From: Coptis chinensis
Lineage: Eukaryota > Streptophyta > Magnoliopsida > Ranunculales > Ranunculaceae
Direction of reading: 5' to 3'
Assembly (NCBI GenBank): GCA_015680905.1
Contig: CM027377.1
Location: 65,431,501-65,495,500 of the forward strand
DNA: 64,000 nucleotides
The notes under the pieces are model-generated. The model made no database searches. It was not told the origin of the DNA and saw only the letters and a program-made list of their open reading frames with translations. Within the stretch, counting starts at the first letter, position 1. Each line of letters begins with the position of its first letter. Positions 53,522 through 64,000 of this stretch are shown in pieces. A program made the position numbers and the translations under genes.

Positions 53522-53940
53522 TGTAGAGGTTTGGTATTAGGGGTTTACGACCTGAGGTTGGGATTGATTGGGAATGGCAACACTCTTTCTTAGGATCAGA
53601 GTTGCCTACGTATCAAGTTTCTCGAGGGAAACTTGAATCAAACCTTACGTAGTTCATCTCTCTCTACTTATAGATGTTTGAGCTGACCTTCCTTATTTGC
53701 TCCAGGGCGTTATCCAGTGTAGATCCATATTTTATGCTATCTTGATGATTTGACATTACTCCTGATGTTACAAAGTAAATGTCTCATTGATTAGTGCATT
53801 GACTGAGCTCCAGGATTGTGCTAGATCATTTGCTTCCATATATGGTTGTAACTGCTGTTTGGGATGACCTGGGTTTAGATCATTGGTACGTTCTAATGGC
53901 TTGGTACAAGTTGATGGAAATACGACCTGGGTTGTGGACA
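53522..53940 (-). repeat. 5' LTR of T1 (about 419 bp)
   Basis: The minus strand runs from TGTCCACAACCC (53940) to CCTCTACA (53522). TGT...ACA ends and the adjacent PBS support the borders. A TATA-like TATAAG lies at 53668-53673, followed by AGAGAGAGA. No second copy is found near the left end of T1, so the outer border rests on the terminal dinucleotides only. Confidence 0.65.
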
Positions 53941-56698
53941 CGTGTGTTGTAGTGATATGAAATGTAGAACGGAGGGTACTTACACTATATATAAATTTAT
54001 GTTTGCATGGTTAAAACAAACAAACAAAGAAATGTCAAAGTCTCAAATTCTTCTCGTTCTTATCCTCTCAACAAATATTTTCCAACACACCAAATGAAAA
54101 CACAAATAGAGTTATTAATATATTCTTAAGTAATTACAAAAACTGCCCTAAAAAAATTATGACCAAAATTTCCTAAGGTAAATGTCATATTTCATTAGTT
54201 AATTTTTTACTATTCTTGCGTCTCAATACTAACTACTGTGTTTGACCAGCTGAAAAAGTCATATGAACCAGTGGGGTTGTTGATTTGGTGGTATTGACAT
54301 ATGGCATGATGCCCATCAACGTCTCAATCTCTACCGCAAGACAATGCATGGTTAGTGTGGGCCTTGGGCCTATGTTGCATATGCCCTTGCATAAGGCCCC
54401 AAACAATAAACCAAATTCACCGTTATCTTTAGAAAAGCCCACTATATTGATTAAAAACCAACAAAAATCCATTACAAAAAAAGCCCACTACACTAAAAAA
54501 AAATTTAAAAGGTCCATTTTTATTTTTAGAGAGGTTTGCATAGGGCCCATTAGATTTCAGGGCTGGCCTTTGCCTGGCTAAGGTTTAGTTCTCTCCCTCT
54601 CCTCTCTCTCACACTACACCAGATTTAAAAAGAAAAGACAAAGCTACCGACACTTTTGTTTTGTCTTTTTATGAGTACGCCCACCACGTGTCGTTGAACT
54701 CCTCTAAGCGTCGGATCACATTATCACAGCCCATAGAAAATAACCTGTTTCGTTCTCTCACCAAAATAAGAAAAAACCACTCTCAAAATCACTCTAAAAA
54801 ACCACTCTCAAAATCTTCATAATATTTGATCGATCCTCAAATCGCTATCTTTAGCAAATCTACAATCTCTTCACGTAATTTCAATTATTTCTTTATCAAA
54901 TCTACAATCTCTTTATCAGATCTAAGCGATTTCGTTTAGATTTTAACGTTTTTCAAAGATTAATTCATATAATCTTTAAACATGTAATCAAGTTCGAAAT
55001 TAGTGATTCATTGATTTATTAGATTCGGTCAAATTGAATGGCGGAAGAGTATTTGTATTTACGTAAATGATATCATAATTAGATGAATTGATTGAACTAT
55101 AATCATGTTTTTCCTAAGATGTCGGTTGGCACATATTGTCAGGAATATATAATTAGTTAGTGTTGTATATCCTAAAGTTAGAACGATAATGTAATGGGAT
55201 ATTCTTTATTTTGGGTAAAAACAAATAATGAATAATATTGGAGTGTAAAATCAGGAATTACAACAAATGTCATTTGCAACAGTGTTGGAGTTATGAATTT
55301 TCGTCTTCTTCAGATTGTGTGTATTCAGAATGCCACTCTTACCTTTGTCACCCCGTGGAATTACGTATATCTGTTTTTAATTAATTATTTTTTGTAATAT
55401 CGTGTTTTTTTCAAGTAATCACTTTCACTTGTTTACATGGTTTAAAGAACATTCAATTGCTATTTAGCTCATTGAAGTCCATAAACAAATAAACATAAAG
55501 ATCTTCTTTATCAAAATAATACCGATGGTTTTAGAAATTTCAGATTTCTATGATCATATGTCATCTCATCACAACTCACAACCAATCTGATCTTAGCAAT
55601 TTTACTGATTGTCATTGACAATCTACCGCTCTCGTATGGGTTAAAGTCCCAGGCCTCCTTCTTGAATATTGGGAGGTCGTCATACTAATTGGCAGTGGGA
55701 TTACAGGATGAACATTGGGCTGTCCTATAAGAGTTGTGTCAATACCAATGCCTAAAAGAAAGTTTCACTAGAGTAGATTTCACAAAATAGACAGTACTTT
55801 CATGTCTTGAGTTTATGATTTTCAATTGGCAGTAGCATCTCATTCTCAATTTGACACAATCCTATATGGTTCTTATAGTTACGTTACGCTCGCTCATTGT
55901 CCATCGACTTCAAAAATCTTTTGTTCCAAGTACCCTATTATTTCAAATTACAATCCATGGAGCACCATTTCCTCATTTTGTGACTAGGAGAACTTTTCAG
56001 TAATTATTATTTCTGTAGCTTAGTCATCTTTCCTAATGAAGAGGCCATTAGATATCTTTGCTGGAAAACGAATGAAAATTGATCGGGTTAATGGTCGAAC
56101 AATAATATTTCTCAACGCTCCCCACCCCTGCATTCTCTCCAACAAACAAGTGTTCTTGAAACGAAAATGAAAATTTTGAATTGGGCCTCTTCATTAGGTT
56201 GCATGGACAGAAATAAACAGGTTGCTAATATTGGTGCCGAGTGTAATATAATAACCTTAGCAAGATGAGTGATACATGAACTTATGAACGTCCTTTCTTC
56301 ACTATTTCATACTAACACTTCCCATCTATGACTTGCTATATACTAACAAGCAACTCCGTGAAGATCTGCATGATTGCATCGTGTAGATCTTGTTTTTAAA
56401 TGCCCTGCCAAGTGCCACCCTCTGTACTAATAGGAAGAGCCCAAATTTCAGCCATAATTCTTTTCCAAGTGGGTCACTTATTCCTTAGACCAGTTAAGGA
56501 TACGATAACCAATACAGTTTACTCTGTGCCAATCTTTGATTTGAACTGTGGAACTAACTGCGAAATATGATTATATACTTGTACGATGATGATGTATTAA
56601 TGCTTGTCGATGAAGACTTGTTATTTTGTTTTTAGTTATTGATTGTTCATAATGTTGTGAAATAATATGTACTTATCTACATATTGCATTAAGTAGGG
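53941..56698. other. Spacer between T1 and the C2 transposase gene
   Basis: No gene I can support. 53941-54600 is low-complexity flank. At 54612 CACTACACCAG could be the left terminus of C2, with CCGACACTTTTG-like words nearby. 54770-54960 repeats ACCACTCTCAAAATC and TCTACAATCTCTTTATCA, which looks like a 5' UTR. 55500-56560 carries no readable domain on either strand. Confidence 0.45.
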
Positions 56699-59633
56699 AT
56701 GAGTTTGTCACGTCCAGACAGAGAGTGGATGAAGGAATCAGTGGGGAGTGATGCATATCTAGATGGAATCGAATCATTCCTTGAATTCATGAGGGATAGT
56801 TTTAGGAAAAGGAACTTGGTCTTCTTGTCCGTGTGCCAAGTGTTGCAATGTTCGTGGAATGGTTGATCCAAAAACCATTTTTGTTCATTTGGTTCGTTAT
56901 GGATTTGATGAGTCTTACACTACATGGTATTTTCATGGGGAGTCATTTGTAAACAATGTTGGGAATTTTGAACCTTTTGGTTCATCCTCTCATAACTCTC
57001 CCAAAGATACCCATCCTCAAGAAATTAACTTTGTGAATGAAGAGCTTAGGACTGTCCAACTTGATGATTTGGATGAATGCGTAGATAAGATTAGTTCGGA
57101 TGAAGATTTCAATGCGGATGAGATAAGTTCGGATGAGATTAGTTCGGATGAAAATGTGGATGTCGATTGCCATAATGAACAATGTAACCAAAATCCAGTT
57201 AATTTAAAAAAGGAGATGAAGTTCAATAATTTGTGGGAGGATGTGAAGAGACCAATATATTCCTCATGCAGACAAGAAAATACTAAGTTATCAGTAACAG
57301 TTGAGTTGATGAACCTCAAGACAAAACATCAGTGGTCCGATAATAGCTTCACAGAATTATTAGATACGCTAAGAGATATTCTTCCTGAAGATAATACATT
57401 GCCTCTGTCTGTATATGAGGCTAAAGGGCTGATTAAATATTTAGGTATGGACTATGAAACAATCGATGCATGTCCCAATAATTGCATTTTGTATTGGAAA
57501 ACACTTGAAGCTCTTCAAGAGTGTCCTAAATGTGGTGTGAGCAGATGGAAGAATGTTGAAGCTGTTGATCTTACAGACAAGAAAAAGGCTAAACCCGTAC
57601 CAACAAAAGTCTTGAGATACTTCCCATTAATACCTAGGTTACAGAGATTGTATAGGTAAGGCTTTGGCTTCAATACTTGTACGTTATCGCATTTACTTTT
57701 TACCCTTTGAATCAATCAGTTTTTAATGAAATATATGTATATATATTTTTTTAGTGTTCCATGGATTGCGGAGAACATGACATGGCATTCGAGGGCCGTG
57801 GTTGATGAAAATAGAGTGAGACATCCGGTTGACTCTCTCAATTGGAGCACAGTTGATGCAAAGTGGCCAGAATTTTCTGCTGAGCCACGCAATGTCCGTC
57901 TGGGACTTGCGACAGATGGATTTAACCCGTTTTCTCATTCTAATAGTTCTTATTCGTGTTGGCCCGTTATGATTGTTCCATATAATCTCCCGCCATCTCT
58001 TTGTATGGTTAAACAATTTATTATGTTGTCCACGTTGATACCTGGGAAAAGTAGTCCAGGGAAAGACATTGATGTCTATTTGCAACCCCTAATCTCCGAG
58101 TTGAATGAGTTGTGGTCTACAGGCACCAAAACATACGACTCTCATAGTAACACCACATTTACTATGAAAGCAGTTTTGTTGTGGGCCATACATGATTTTC
58201 CTGCGTTCGGCATGTTATCGGGTTGTAAGACTGGTGGAAATTATGGTTGTCCTCCATGCGGCGAAAAGACATATTCAATTAGGTTAAAACATGGGAATAA
58301 GAATGCATATATGGGCACTAGGAGATTTCTTCCAGAAGATCATCCTTTTAGGCGACAAAAAAGACCATTTGATGGGAAGGAAGAACATGGGGAAGCTCCA
58401 AGAAGATTGAGTGGTTCCGAGGTAAAAAGCAAAGTGGAAAGTTTTGAAACGGTTTATGGAAAGGTAGCACGAAAGAAAGGGAAAAAAAAATGTTGATGAT
58501 GAGGGCGTGACTGCATGGTCGAAAAGCTCAAAACTCTTTGACTTGCCGTATTGGGAGGTAAATTAATTTTCCATTTCTTAATTTGGTTTGTCGTACATCA
58601 TTATACATCATTGTAATTTGTGTGTTTTTGTGATTAACAGTTCTTGCTTAGTCCTCACAATGTGGATGTAATGCATGTGGAGAAAAACGTAGCCGAGAAC
58701 CTTATTGCGACAATTTTGGAAATGGACAAGAGCAAGGATGGTTTGCAAGCACGCTTAGACTTGAAGGAGATGAATATAAAGCAACACTTGTGGCCAAAAG
58801 AAGTGGGAAATAAGTTGTTGCTACCAAAGGCTAATTTTACTTTATCCCAATCTGAAAAAAAATTGTTCTTTGAGACCTTAGCCACATTAAAGGTACCTAT
58901 AGGATATAGTTCCAATTGGAAGCAACGGGTGAGCAAGGAAGATTTTCAATTAAAAGGCTTGAAGTCGCATGATTATCATGTAATGATGCAACAACTTTTG
59001 CCGTTATTACTCATGCATTACTTTAAAGAACATAAGCAATTGCGAGTAGCAATCCGACAATTGTCAACATTTTTCAACATCCTTTGTTCCAAAGAAATAT
59101 ACCTCGATGAGCTTGAAGCTGCTAGACAAAGAGTGATTGAAGCGTTGTGCGTTTTTGAGAAGTATTTTCCTCCTTCATTCTTTGTCATCATGATTCATCT
59201 TGTTGTGCATTTGGCGGAAGAGGTAGAACTTTGTGGACTTGTTTGGTGTCGGTGGATGTATGTTTTCGAATGGTAAGTTTTATGAGTGAGCTATCTATAT
59301 TTTTGTTATTTGATATGAGTAATATATGTTGTTAATTTGTACTAGGATGATGAGAGACTACAAGAGGTATGTAAAGAATCCAACACATCCTGAAGGTTGT
59401 ATTGCTGAGCGTTACGTTGTCGAGGAATCAATAATGTATTGTATGGAGCATATGCCTGATGGTTCAAAGGGAAGCTACAAGCGAGGTAAAGAGAGATTCA
59501 TGGATGACATAGGAGAGCTGACAAATGAGAAACCTCTCAATAAGAAAGGTGTATATAGATTGAGTAATGTGCAGTACGAACAAGTACGTAGATGGGTGTT
59601 GCAATGCTCAAAACTTTCTATTCCATGGCAAAA
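56699..59633 (+). pseudogene. TNP2-like CACTA transposase of C2 (four exons)
   Basis: Exons are 56699-57655, 57755-58557, 58641-59272 and 59346-59633, all with GT-AG borders. The N-terminal transposase-associated domain starts RPDREWM and has CPCAKCCN zinc ligands, then YTTWYFHGES. TNP2 follows: VPTKVLRYFPLIPRLQRLY, MTWHSRA, LGLATDGFNPF, TMKAVLLWAIHDFPAFGMLSG, GCPPCGEKT, LFDLPYWE, HNVDVMHVEKNV. The DUF4218 part gives YFPPSFFVIMIHLVVHLAEE and NPTHPEGCIAERY. The conserved acidic residues are visible. Lesions are a frameshift between 56810 and 56830 and an extra A in a run of nine A (58483-58491). The C-terminal part is missing after 59633. Predicted role: cut-and-paste transposition in the nucleus. 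Confidence 0.88.
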
Positions 59634-59639
59634 GTAAGT

Positions 59640-60170
59640 CTACTCTTGTCATGTTGAACCGAAAAAGAATCAGAAACCACTGGTTGACCTTCTACCATAA
59701 GGACACCCTGCCCAGTCAGCACCAGCATATGCAATGACTTTGTTTTTGTCCTTTCTTTAACCTTATACCAAGTGAGACAACCCTTTAAATATCTCAGAAT
59801 TCTCTTAACAGCTGCAAGATGTGTGCTTCTTGGTTGATGCATGAACCGACAAACTTGATTTACTGAACCTAAGATCACGTCTTATCTAAATATTATATTG
59901 GAGTGTTCCTACAAGAGATTTGTTGGATCTCTTAGAAGTTCACCTGTTGTGGGTTGTCTAATTTCAAACTTGTGGAGCATGGTGTTGAACATTTTTAGCT
60001 CCTTCTATGTTTACTTCCTGAGTACTTCCAAAGTGCATATTTGGATTGTGTTAAGAACATTTCTTCTGCATGTTTAGAAACCTATGATCCCAAAAAAACG
60101 ATATAACGTCTCTAAATCTTTCATGGCTAACTTTGTACTGAGTTCTTCAATGAGTGAGTTACAGAAAGAC
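59640..60170 (-). pseudogene. Ty1/Copia RT-RNase H fragment inside C2
   Basis: Minus-strand frames give LAMKDLETLYRFF (RT), TQICTLEVLRK, TGELLRDPTN, then 59878-59640 GSVNQVCRFMHQPRSTHLAAVKRILRYLKGCLTW and, shifted, DWAGCPYGRRSTSGF. This is the end of Copia RT and the start of its RNase H. Stops and shifts are abundant. It begins only a few bases after the splice donor of exon 4 of the transposase, so it sits in what was an intron. No LTR is seen, so it is a truncated piece. Confidence 0.85.
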
Positions 60171-60627
60171 ATTTAGCATCCAGTCACTATAATATCATTA
60201 CATAAACGAGAAATTATGTCATATAATTTCAAATTTAAAGATTTCTGTTATTAGATTTCTGATAATGTTACTCCTCATAAGTTGTTTAAAGATTAAAACC
60301 ACCTATTCGGTTATGTTTCAGCATCAAAACACCTCATTCTATTAAAAATAACAAACTTCCATCATCACCTACTTTTCCTCATTCTCTCCCTTTCTTTCTT
60401 TTTTTCATTGAGGCTTAATCCCTCAAGCGCCTCTGAGGCTCGCCTCAATTCTCACCAAGGGAGAGAGCCTTGATGCGTTTTTTTGTGTTTATTAGATAAG
60501 GATAATTTGTGTTTGTATGGTATGCGAATGAGAGTTGGGAAGTAACATTACCAGCAGAGGAAGTTCCGACAGAACTTCCTGAACCGGCTTTGGGGATTAA
60601 TTTTGCTAGAGATGGGATGTGTTGTTT

Positions 60628-61047
60628 AATTTTGCCTGGGGTCTTTGTTCTTTAGTTCTAGCTTTCCTTTAGATGCTGGGTATGTCAATTTAGCTCCAAC
60701 TCGCAATCTTGTCTCGTTAGGTGTAATGTGACGATTCACTGACTGAATGATGATTTGGAAATCTTGTGTAACACCTACGACTTGAGGAAGGTCTGGTCTT
60801 AAATTGCTAGGAGAGTCTAGGAGAAGGGAGAAGGAAGGGTTGTCCTTGATACCTCTGCCTACCTCTGCAGATCGACAACAGGTGAAATGTTGAAGTGCTT
60901 CAGATGTTCTTGAGGTCCAATGCCACTTAACATAAGGATCTGGGGACTACCTAATGTCCCTGTAGACAAAATCATGTCACCCCATGATTATGTATCCTTT
61001 GGCTGATTGAGGTAAGCTTCATAGGTTTCATCGTCATTTGCATTGAT
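60628..61047 (-). pseudogene. Fragment of a GMC oxidoreductase gene (mandelonitrile lyase/HOTHEAD-like)
   Basis: Minus-strand frames read NDDETYEAYLNQPKDT, then after a stop WGDMILSTGTLGSPQILMLSGIGPQEHLKHFNI, PVVDLQ, GIKDNPSFSLLLDSPSNLRPDLPQVVGVTQDF, and [32 protein letters not shown]-LLxLSGIGP followed by DNP and a KGKLEL segment is the pattern of plant FAD-dependent GMC oxidoreductases of the HOTHEAD/(R)-mandelonitrile lyase-like group. The N-terminal FAD-binding part and the C-terminal catalytic His region are absent. One stop and one shift break it. It is probably host sequence captured by C2. Confidence 0.78.
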
Positions 61048-61088
61048 TGTTTCAAATGTCTTTTATTAATATTAGATTCTTATACAGA

Positions 61089-62360
61089 AAGAATACAATG
61101 TGGATGATGCATACAAAAAGATAAATCTGAAGAAGGTTGCCAAAAGCTTTAGGGAGTTTAAGCATCGTCTCCGCGTGAAATACTATGACAAGTATGACAA
61201 TGACGTCAATAGGAAAAGGAACTGCCCAACAGGAGTGAAATTGGAAGAATGGGAAAAATTCATGGATAATGAATCTAAACCTTCGAGAAAACTCATGCGG
61301 ACAAAGGGCAAGGCGGCTAGAGAAGCTGTGAAGGCTTTACATACATCGTAGAAGGGGGCAAACAGGGCGATCCATGATATGGGTTAATCTACCTTGTCAA
61401 TTGTTAATTTTATTAAGTGAAACACCATATTTACTTCTAACCGAGTTGGTAATGTTTTGTAGAAATCGAAAAATCCGAATGTTAAAGTGACTAGAACGGA
61501 TTCATATATGGCTATCCATACTCACAAGGATGGCTCTTTTATTGCACCAGAAAGGATGGTGAGTTTGACTACCTATTTTCATTAATGATGAATCTGACCA
61601 CCGCCTATTTTCTGTTCTCTTTTATATACTGCTTCTGAAATTTATTAAATGTCTAATATGTTGTCATGATAGGAAAGAATCAAGGCTATAATTGAGGATG
61701 ACCCTGCTAGCGTAAACTTGGACCTAGACCATGATCCAGTTGCTCAAGTGTGCGCCCCCCGATAAATTTGGTCGAGTCTTTGGGTATGAGTGTTGGCATA
61801 TCAAAGACATCCCTTGCATCATCAGCTCCTGCTAAAGAGCAGCTTTGCCAACAAAAGCAACAACACTCGATGCTTGAAGAACGGTTTGGAAGTTTGGAGC
61901 GACAAATGGTCACCATCACTAAGATCTTGCTGGAGACAAGAGAAGAAGTGGCAGGTCAGCAATCACATAGAAGGATCGTTGTAGATTCATCAGCGACGCC
62001 AAATGTATGATTTGAATGTGAGACATTGTGCATAGGGGCTTGAGCTAATTTAGGAGCTGAGATAACTAAATCATGGTTTTGTCTTTGTTAACTTATTGCT
62101 TGTAGGCGAGGGATCCAGCACGCTCACAATCACATGGTGATTCTTCTAGAGGGATGGAATTATGTGAATTGATTAACATGCATCGAGAAGTTGTTGCCAA
62201 GGGAAGGGCAACAAGAGCAAATATCATTCTTGATGCAACTCTGGATACCCCAATGGACATTTACAACGTCTGTGTGTGCCTTGTCATTGACCTCACTGAG
62301 CGCTTATTTGGATCCAAAAGAACATTCGGGGAGCTACACCTTCCTACAGCAGTCAAATGA
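61089..62360 (+). pseudogene. Transposase_24 (Ptta/En/Spm) gene of C2, C-terminal exons
   Basis: Exons at about 61089-61377, 61463-61558, 61673-62004 and 62106-62360 are separated by GT-AG introns. Text: EYNVDDAYKKINLKKVAKSFREFKHRLRVKYYDKY, PTGVKLEEWEKFMDNESKPSRKLMRTKGKAAREA (then a TAG at 61349), RTDSYMAIHTHKDGSF, ERIKAIIEDDPAS, a FGRVFG motif, GISKTSLASSAPAKEQL, a coiled-coil-like EERFGSLERQMVTITKILLETREEV and a tail with MHREVVAKGRA. These are typical of the plant Ptta/En/Spm accessory protein that binds subterminal repeats. A shift near 61745-61785 and the stop break it. Confidence 0.82.
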
Positions 62361-62887
62361 CCGAAGGATTTTACTCGTTTTCTTTAGGTACGGTATTCTA
62401 TTTGTCTGTGTTATCATTTCTTTACTTCTTGTGTTTGTGTGTGTATGACTTGGCTTTATTTCTTGTGATTTTAGGATAAGTGTGATTTTCGGCCAAGTAT
62501 ATATACTGCTTAGAATGACTAGTTATGGCCAAGTATATATACTGCTTCTAGTTTAGCTTGTTTTTTTTAAGCTAAATATAATAACATACAGTTTTTATGG
62601 TACGGAAGAGTTGTTGCACTTGCATGATTCATTGCCCAATACCAACTATTGTATCTTATCAGAGGTCAAAGGATGCTAGTGTCTCATTAGTGTCTCTGAT
62701 GTTGAACTGGATATATGGTGTTTGGAGGACAAAGTTGACAATTTATGGACCCAATTGTATAACACTCATCTGCACTGCTTGTCAAACTTACCTACTCACA
62801 TAAAGAGTTATTCATTTTCAACTATTATTAAGCCAATGCGGATCTGATCTTTTAACTGGAGATTCCCCTCTCGTGTAAAAATCACCT

Positions 62888-62937
62888 GAATAACTCTGAG
62901 AGTACTTCTTTTAATTGGGTGTTGTGGTTTCTGAGAG
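62888..62937 (+). repeat. 50-bp direct repeat, copy 1
   Basis: GAATAACTCTGAGAGTACTT... is nearly identical (one mismatch) to 63471-63520. Confidence 0.85.
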
Positions 62938-63470
62938 GGTACTCCTCACTTTCCACATTGCTCTGCCTCTATTGCCGAACACAGTGTGTTGTTTGTTGTC
63001 TTAAAAGAAAATGAGGTGTTGTCATATGAAATTTGCATGTGTCTGACTCTGTAAAGTACCACCATCTGACTTAGAAATAGCCAGCCTAGATGGGCTTTGA
63101 ACACCGAGCTAGATGGGCCTATTCCAAGTTTGATGAGCATACAATTCCAATACAGAGCTAACAAGTTATGAGCTCTAGTAATATTTAATATCTCTAATCC
63201 ATCCAAGTACACCAAATGAGAGAAACATCTCTACATGAGAGTATGAGACATTACTAGAGCAGCTGTGTTTTCGACCATTGCTATATGTTCTCTGTTCAAA
63301 TAACCAGCAGGCTCAAGCCTTACAAGTAGATGGAAACACGCAAGACATAGCTACTAAAGAGCTCAACTAGAACAAAATGTATCGCCTCTGCTGCTGCAGT
63401 TCTACTTTAGAACAACATAACCTCCTCCTCCGACAATTTTTCACAATATCTGAAAACAAATTATCCATTT

Positions 63471-63520
63471 GAATAACTCTGAGAGTACTTCTTTTAACTG
63501 GGTGTTGTGGTTTCTGAGAG
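63471..63520 (+). repeat. 50-bp direct repeat, copy 2
   Basis: Second copy of 62888-62937, offset by 583 bp. A third partial TGAGAGTACTTCTTTTA follows directly at 63516. Confidence 0.85.
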
Positions 63521-64000
63521 TACTTCTTTTACACTTTCTTCTTGATCAAGTTATGGTAGTAGTACTGATCGATCTCAAGTAGTTTCTTTGATATGTTAAA
63601 CAGTACAATCTGTGGCTAATTATGAACTGCAAATGGGCTGCATTCAATTCTTTCCATCCTTGTCTGGTCTACCAATTGCTTTACCATAATAAAAAGTACT
63701 AGTAACATTTATGGGCTTCCTTGTTGCATGTAAACTGTTTTGATTCTTATGGACTTTTTGGTTCAGTGGAAAATTTTATTGGATGAAAATTGTGATAGGA
63801 CTTAATTCTTACTAGAATATTGTTTGTTAAGTGCAAAAAGACTTAAATAAAGCAATTGGGGGGTTGAGGTTAGTTTGTATCTGTCATGTTTTGTATGTTG
63901 ATAGTATTTGTTGTCACTAGTGTTTTGTTATTTCAGTCTCAGGCATTTAAAGAGTTCTGTTTTTAAAGAAACATCTTATTATCTGTTTCAGGTTCTACTG

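Larger units (their letters stand above)
32405..53940 (-). mobile_element. Tat-lineage Ty3/Gypsy retrotransposon T1, split by C1 and lacking its 3' LTR
   Basis: On the minus strand from the right: 5' LTR (53522-53940), PBS, gag, protease, RT, RNase H, then the 13.3-kb CACTA insertion, second (archaeal-type) RNase H, integrase, tandem repeats and an antisense ORF. The second RNase H before integrase and an antisense ORF behind pol are known marks of the Tat branch. The left end fuses to the truncated A2 LTR. All genes have stops or shifts. Without C1 it spans about 8.2 kb. Confidence 0.87.
54612..62360 (+). mobile_element. CACTA (En/Spm) transposon C2, decayed; ends uncertain
   Basis: It is defined by a TNP2-type transposase gene (56699-59633) followed by Transposase_24 exons (61089-62360), the usual two-gene layout of plant CACTA elements. 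A possible left TIR is CACTACACCAG at 54612. No matching right TIR (TGGTGTAGTG) occurs before 64000, so the right end is lost or lies outside. Between the two genes sit antisense fragments of a Copia RT and of a host GMC oxidoreductase. The middle of the transposase (end of DUF4218, DUF4216) is missing. Confidence 0.6.
62361..64000. other. Flank right of C2, no supported gene
   Basis: This is AT-rich DNA. ACTGCTT and TGGCCAAGTATATATACTGCTT recur at 62486-62548. A 50-bp direct repeat occurs at 62888-62937 and 63471-63520. The minus-strand frame 63215-62946 has NTSFSFKTTNN, which faintly resembles Copia RNase H, too weak to call. No CACTA right terminus is visible. Confidence 0.5.

Noticed and set aside
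54487-54510. CACTACACTAAAA as a left terminus of C2
   Set aside because: It lies in a poly-A rich stretch and has no subterminal repeats beside it. The site at 54612 is somewhat better, and even that is uncertain.
62946-63215. Minus-strand frame with NTSFSFKTTNN as Copia RNase H
   Set aside because: Similarity is limited to about 20 residues in one frame, with no further motif.

Overview
This window is plant nuclear DNA, from an angiosperm and probably a eudicot with a repeat-rich genome. The evidence is the content. Four LTR retrotransposons carry the Athila-type reverse transcriptase or protease of Ty3/Gypsy, a fifth belongs to the Tat branch, two DNA transposons are of the plant CACTA (En/Spm) type, and the splice sites are plant-like. 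I see no intact host gene, tRNA, rRNA or CRISPR array. Athila-rich nested DNA like this is typical of pericentromeric heterochromatin, but that location is an inference. The species cannot be named from the sequence.

Layout. (1) 1-9089: the 3' part of Athila element A1, plus strand: RNase H, integrase, two post-pol ORFs (ORF A, ORF B), a conserved 3' non-coding block and the 3' LTR 7602-9089. (2) 9090-9695 plus 19719-19734: what is left of the 5' LTR of a second Athila element, A2. Its interior runs 19738-31670 (gag, protease, RT, RNase H, integrase and three post-pol ORFs), and its 3' LTR starts at 31671 but is cut off near 32404. (3) 9696-19713: element A3, minus strand, inserted in the A2 5' LTR with 5-bp target duplications ATAGC. 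(4) About 32405-53940: Tat element T1, minus strand, with dual RNase H and an antisense ORF. Its 5' LTR is 53522-53940 and its 3' LTR is lost. (5) 36584-49887: CACTA transposon C1, inserted between the two RNase H domains of T1 (target duplication AGT). C1 holds a 159-bp Tourist-like MITE (36839-36997) and Athila-type element A4 (40562-49197, target duplication ATTGG). (6) 53941-64000: spacer and a decayed CACTA element C2 with a multi-exon TNP2-like transposase. C2 also contains a Ty1/Copia RT fragment and a fragment of a host GMC oxidoreductase (mandelonitrile lyase/HOTHEAD-like) gene, both antisense.

The most interesting biology is the pair A3 and A4. Both have complete LTRs with TSDs, and both encode gag and protease followed by the same basic C-terminal 'tail' domain where RT, RNase H and integrase should be. 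They look like a non-autonomous gag-pro family that would need pol from A1/A2-like relatives in trans. All the Athila-type elements share cis signals: an Asp-type PBS (A2-A4; A1's lies outside the window), a GAATTC-centred palindrome upstream of the 3' LTR, purine tracts, and a long 3' non-coding block.

Every coding region here carries stops, frameshifts or deletions, so none is likely to be expressed as a full protein. Start codons given for decayed ORFs are nominal. LTR divergence figures are estimates by eye.
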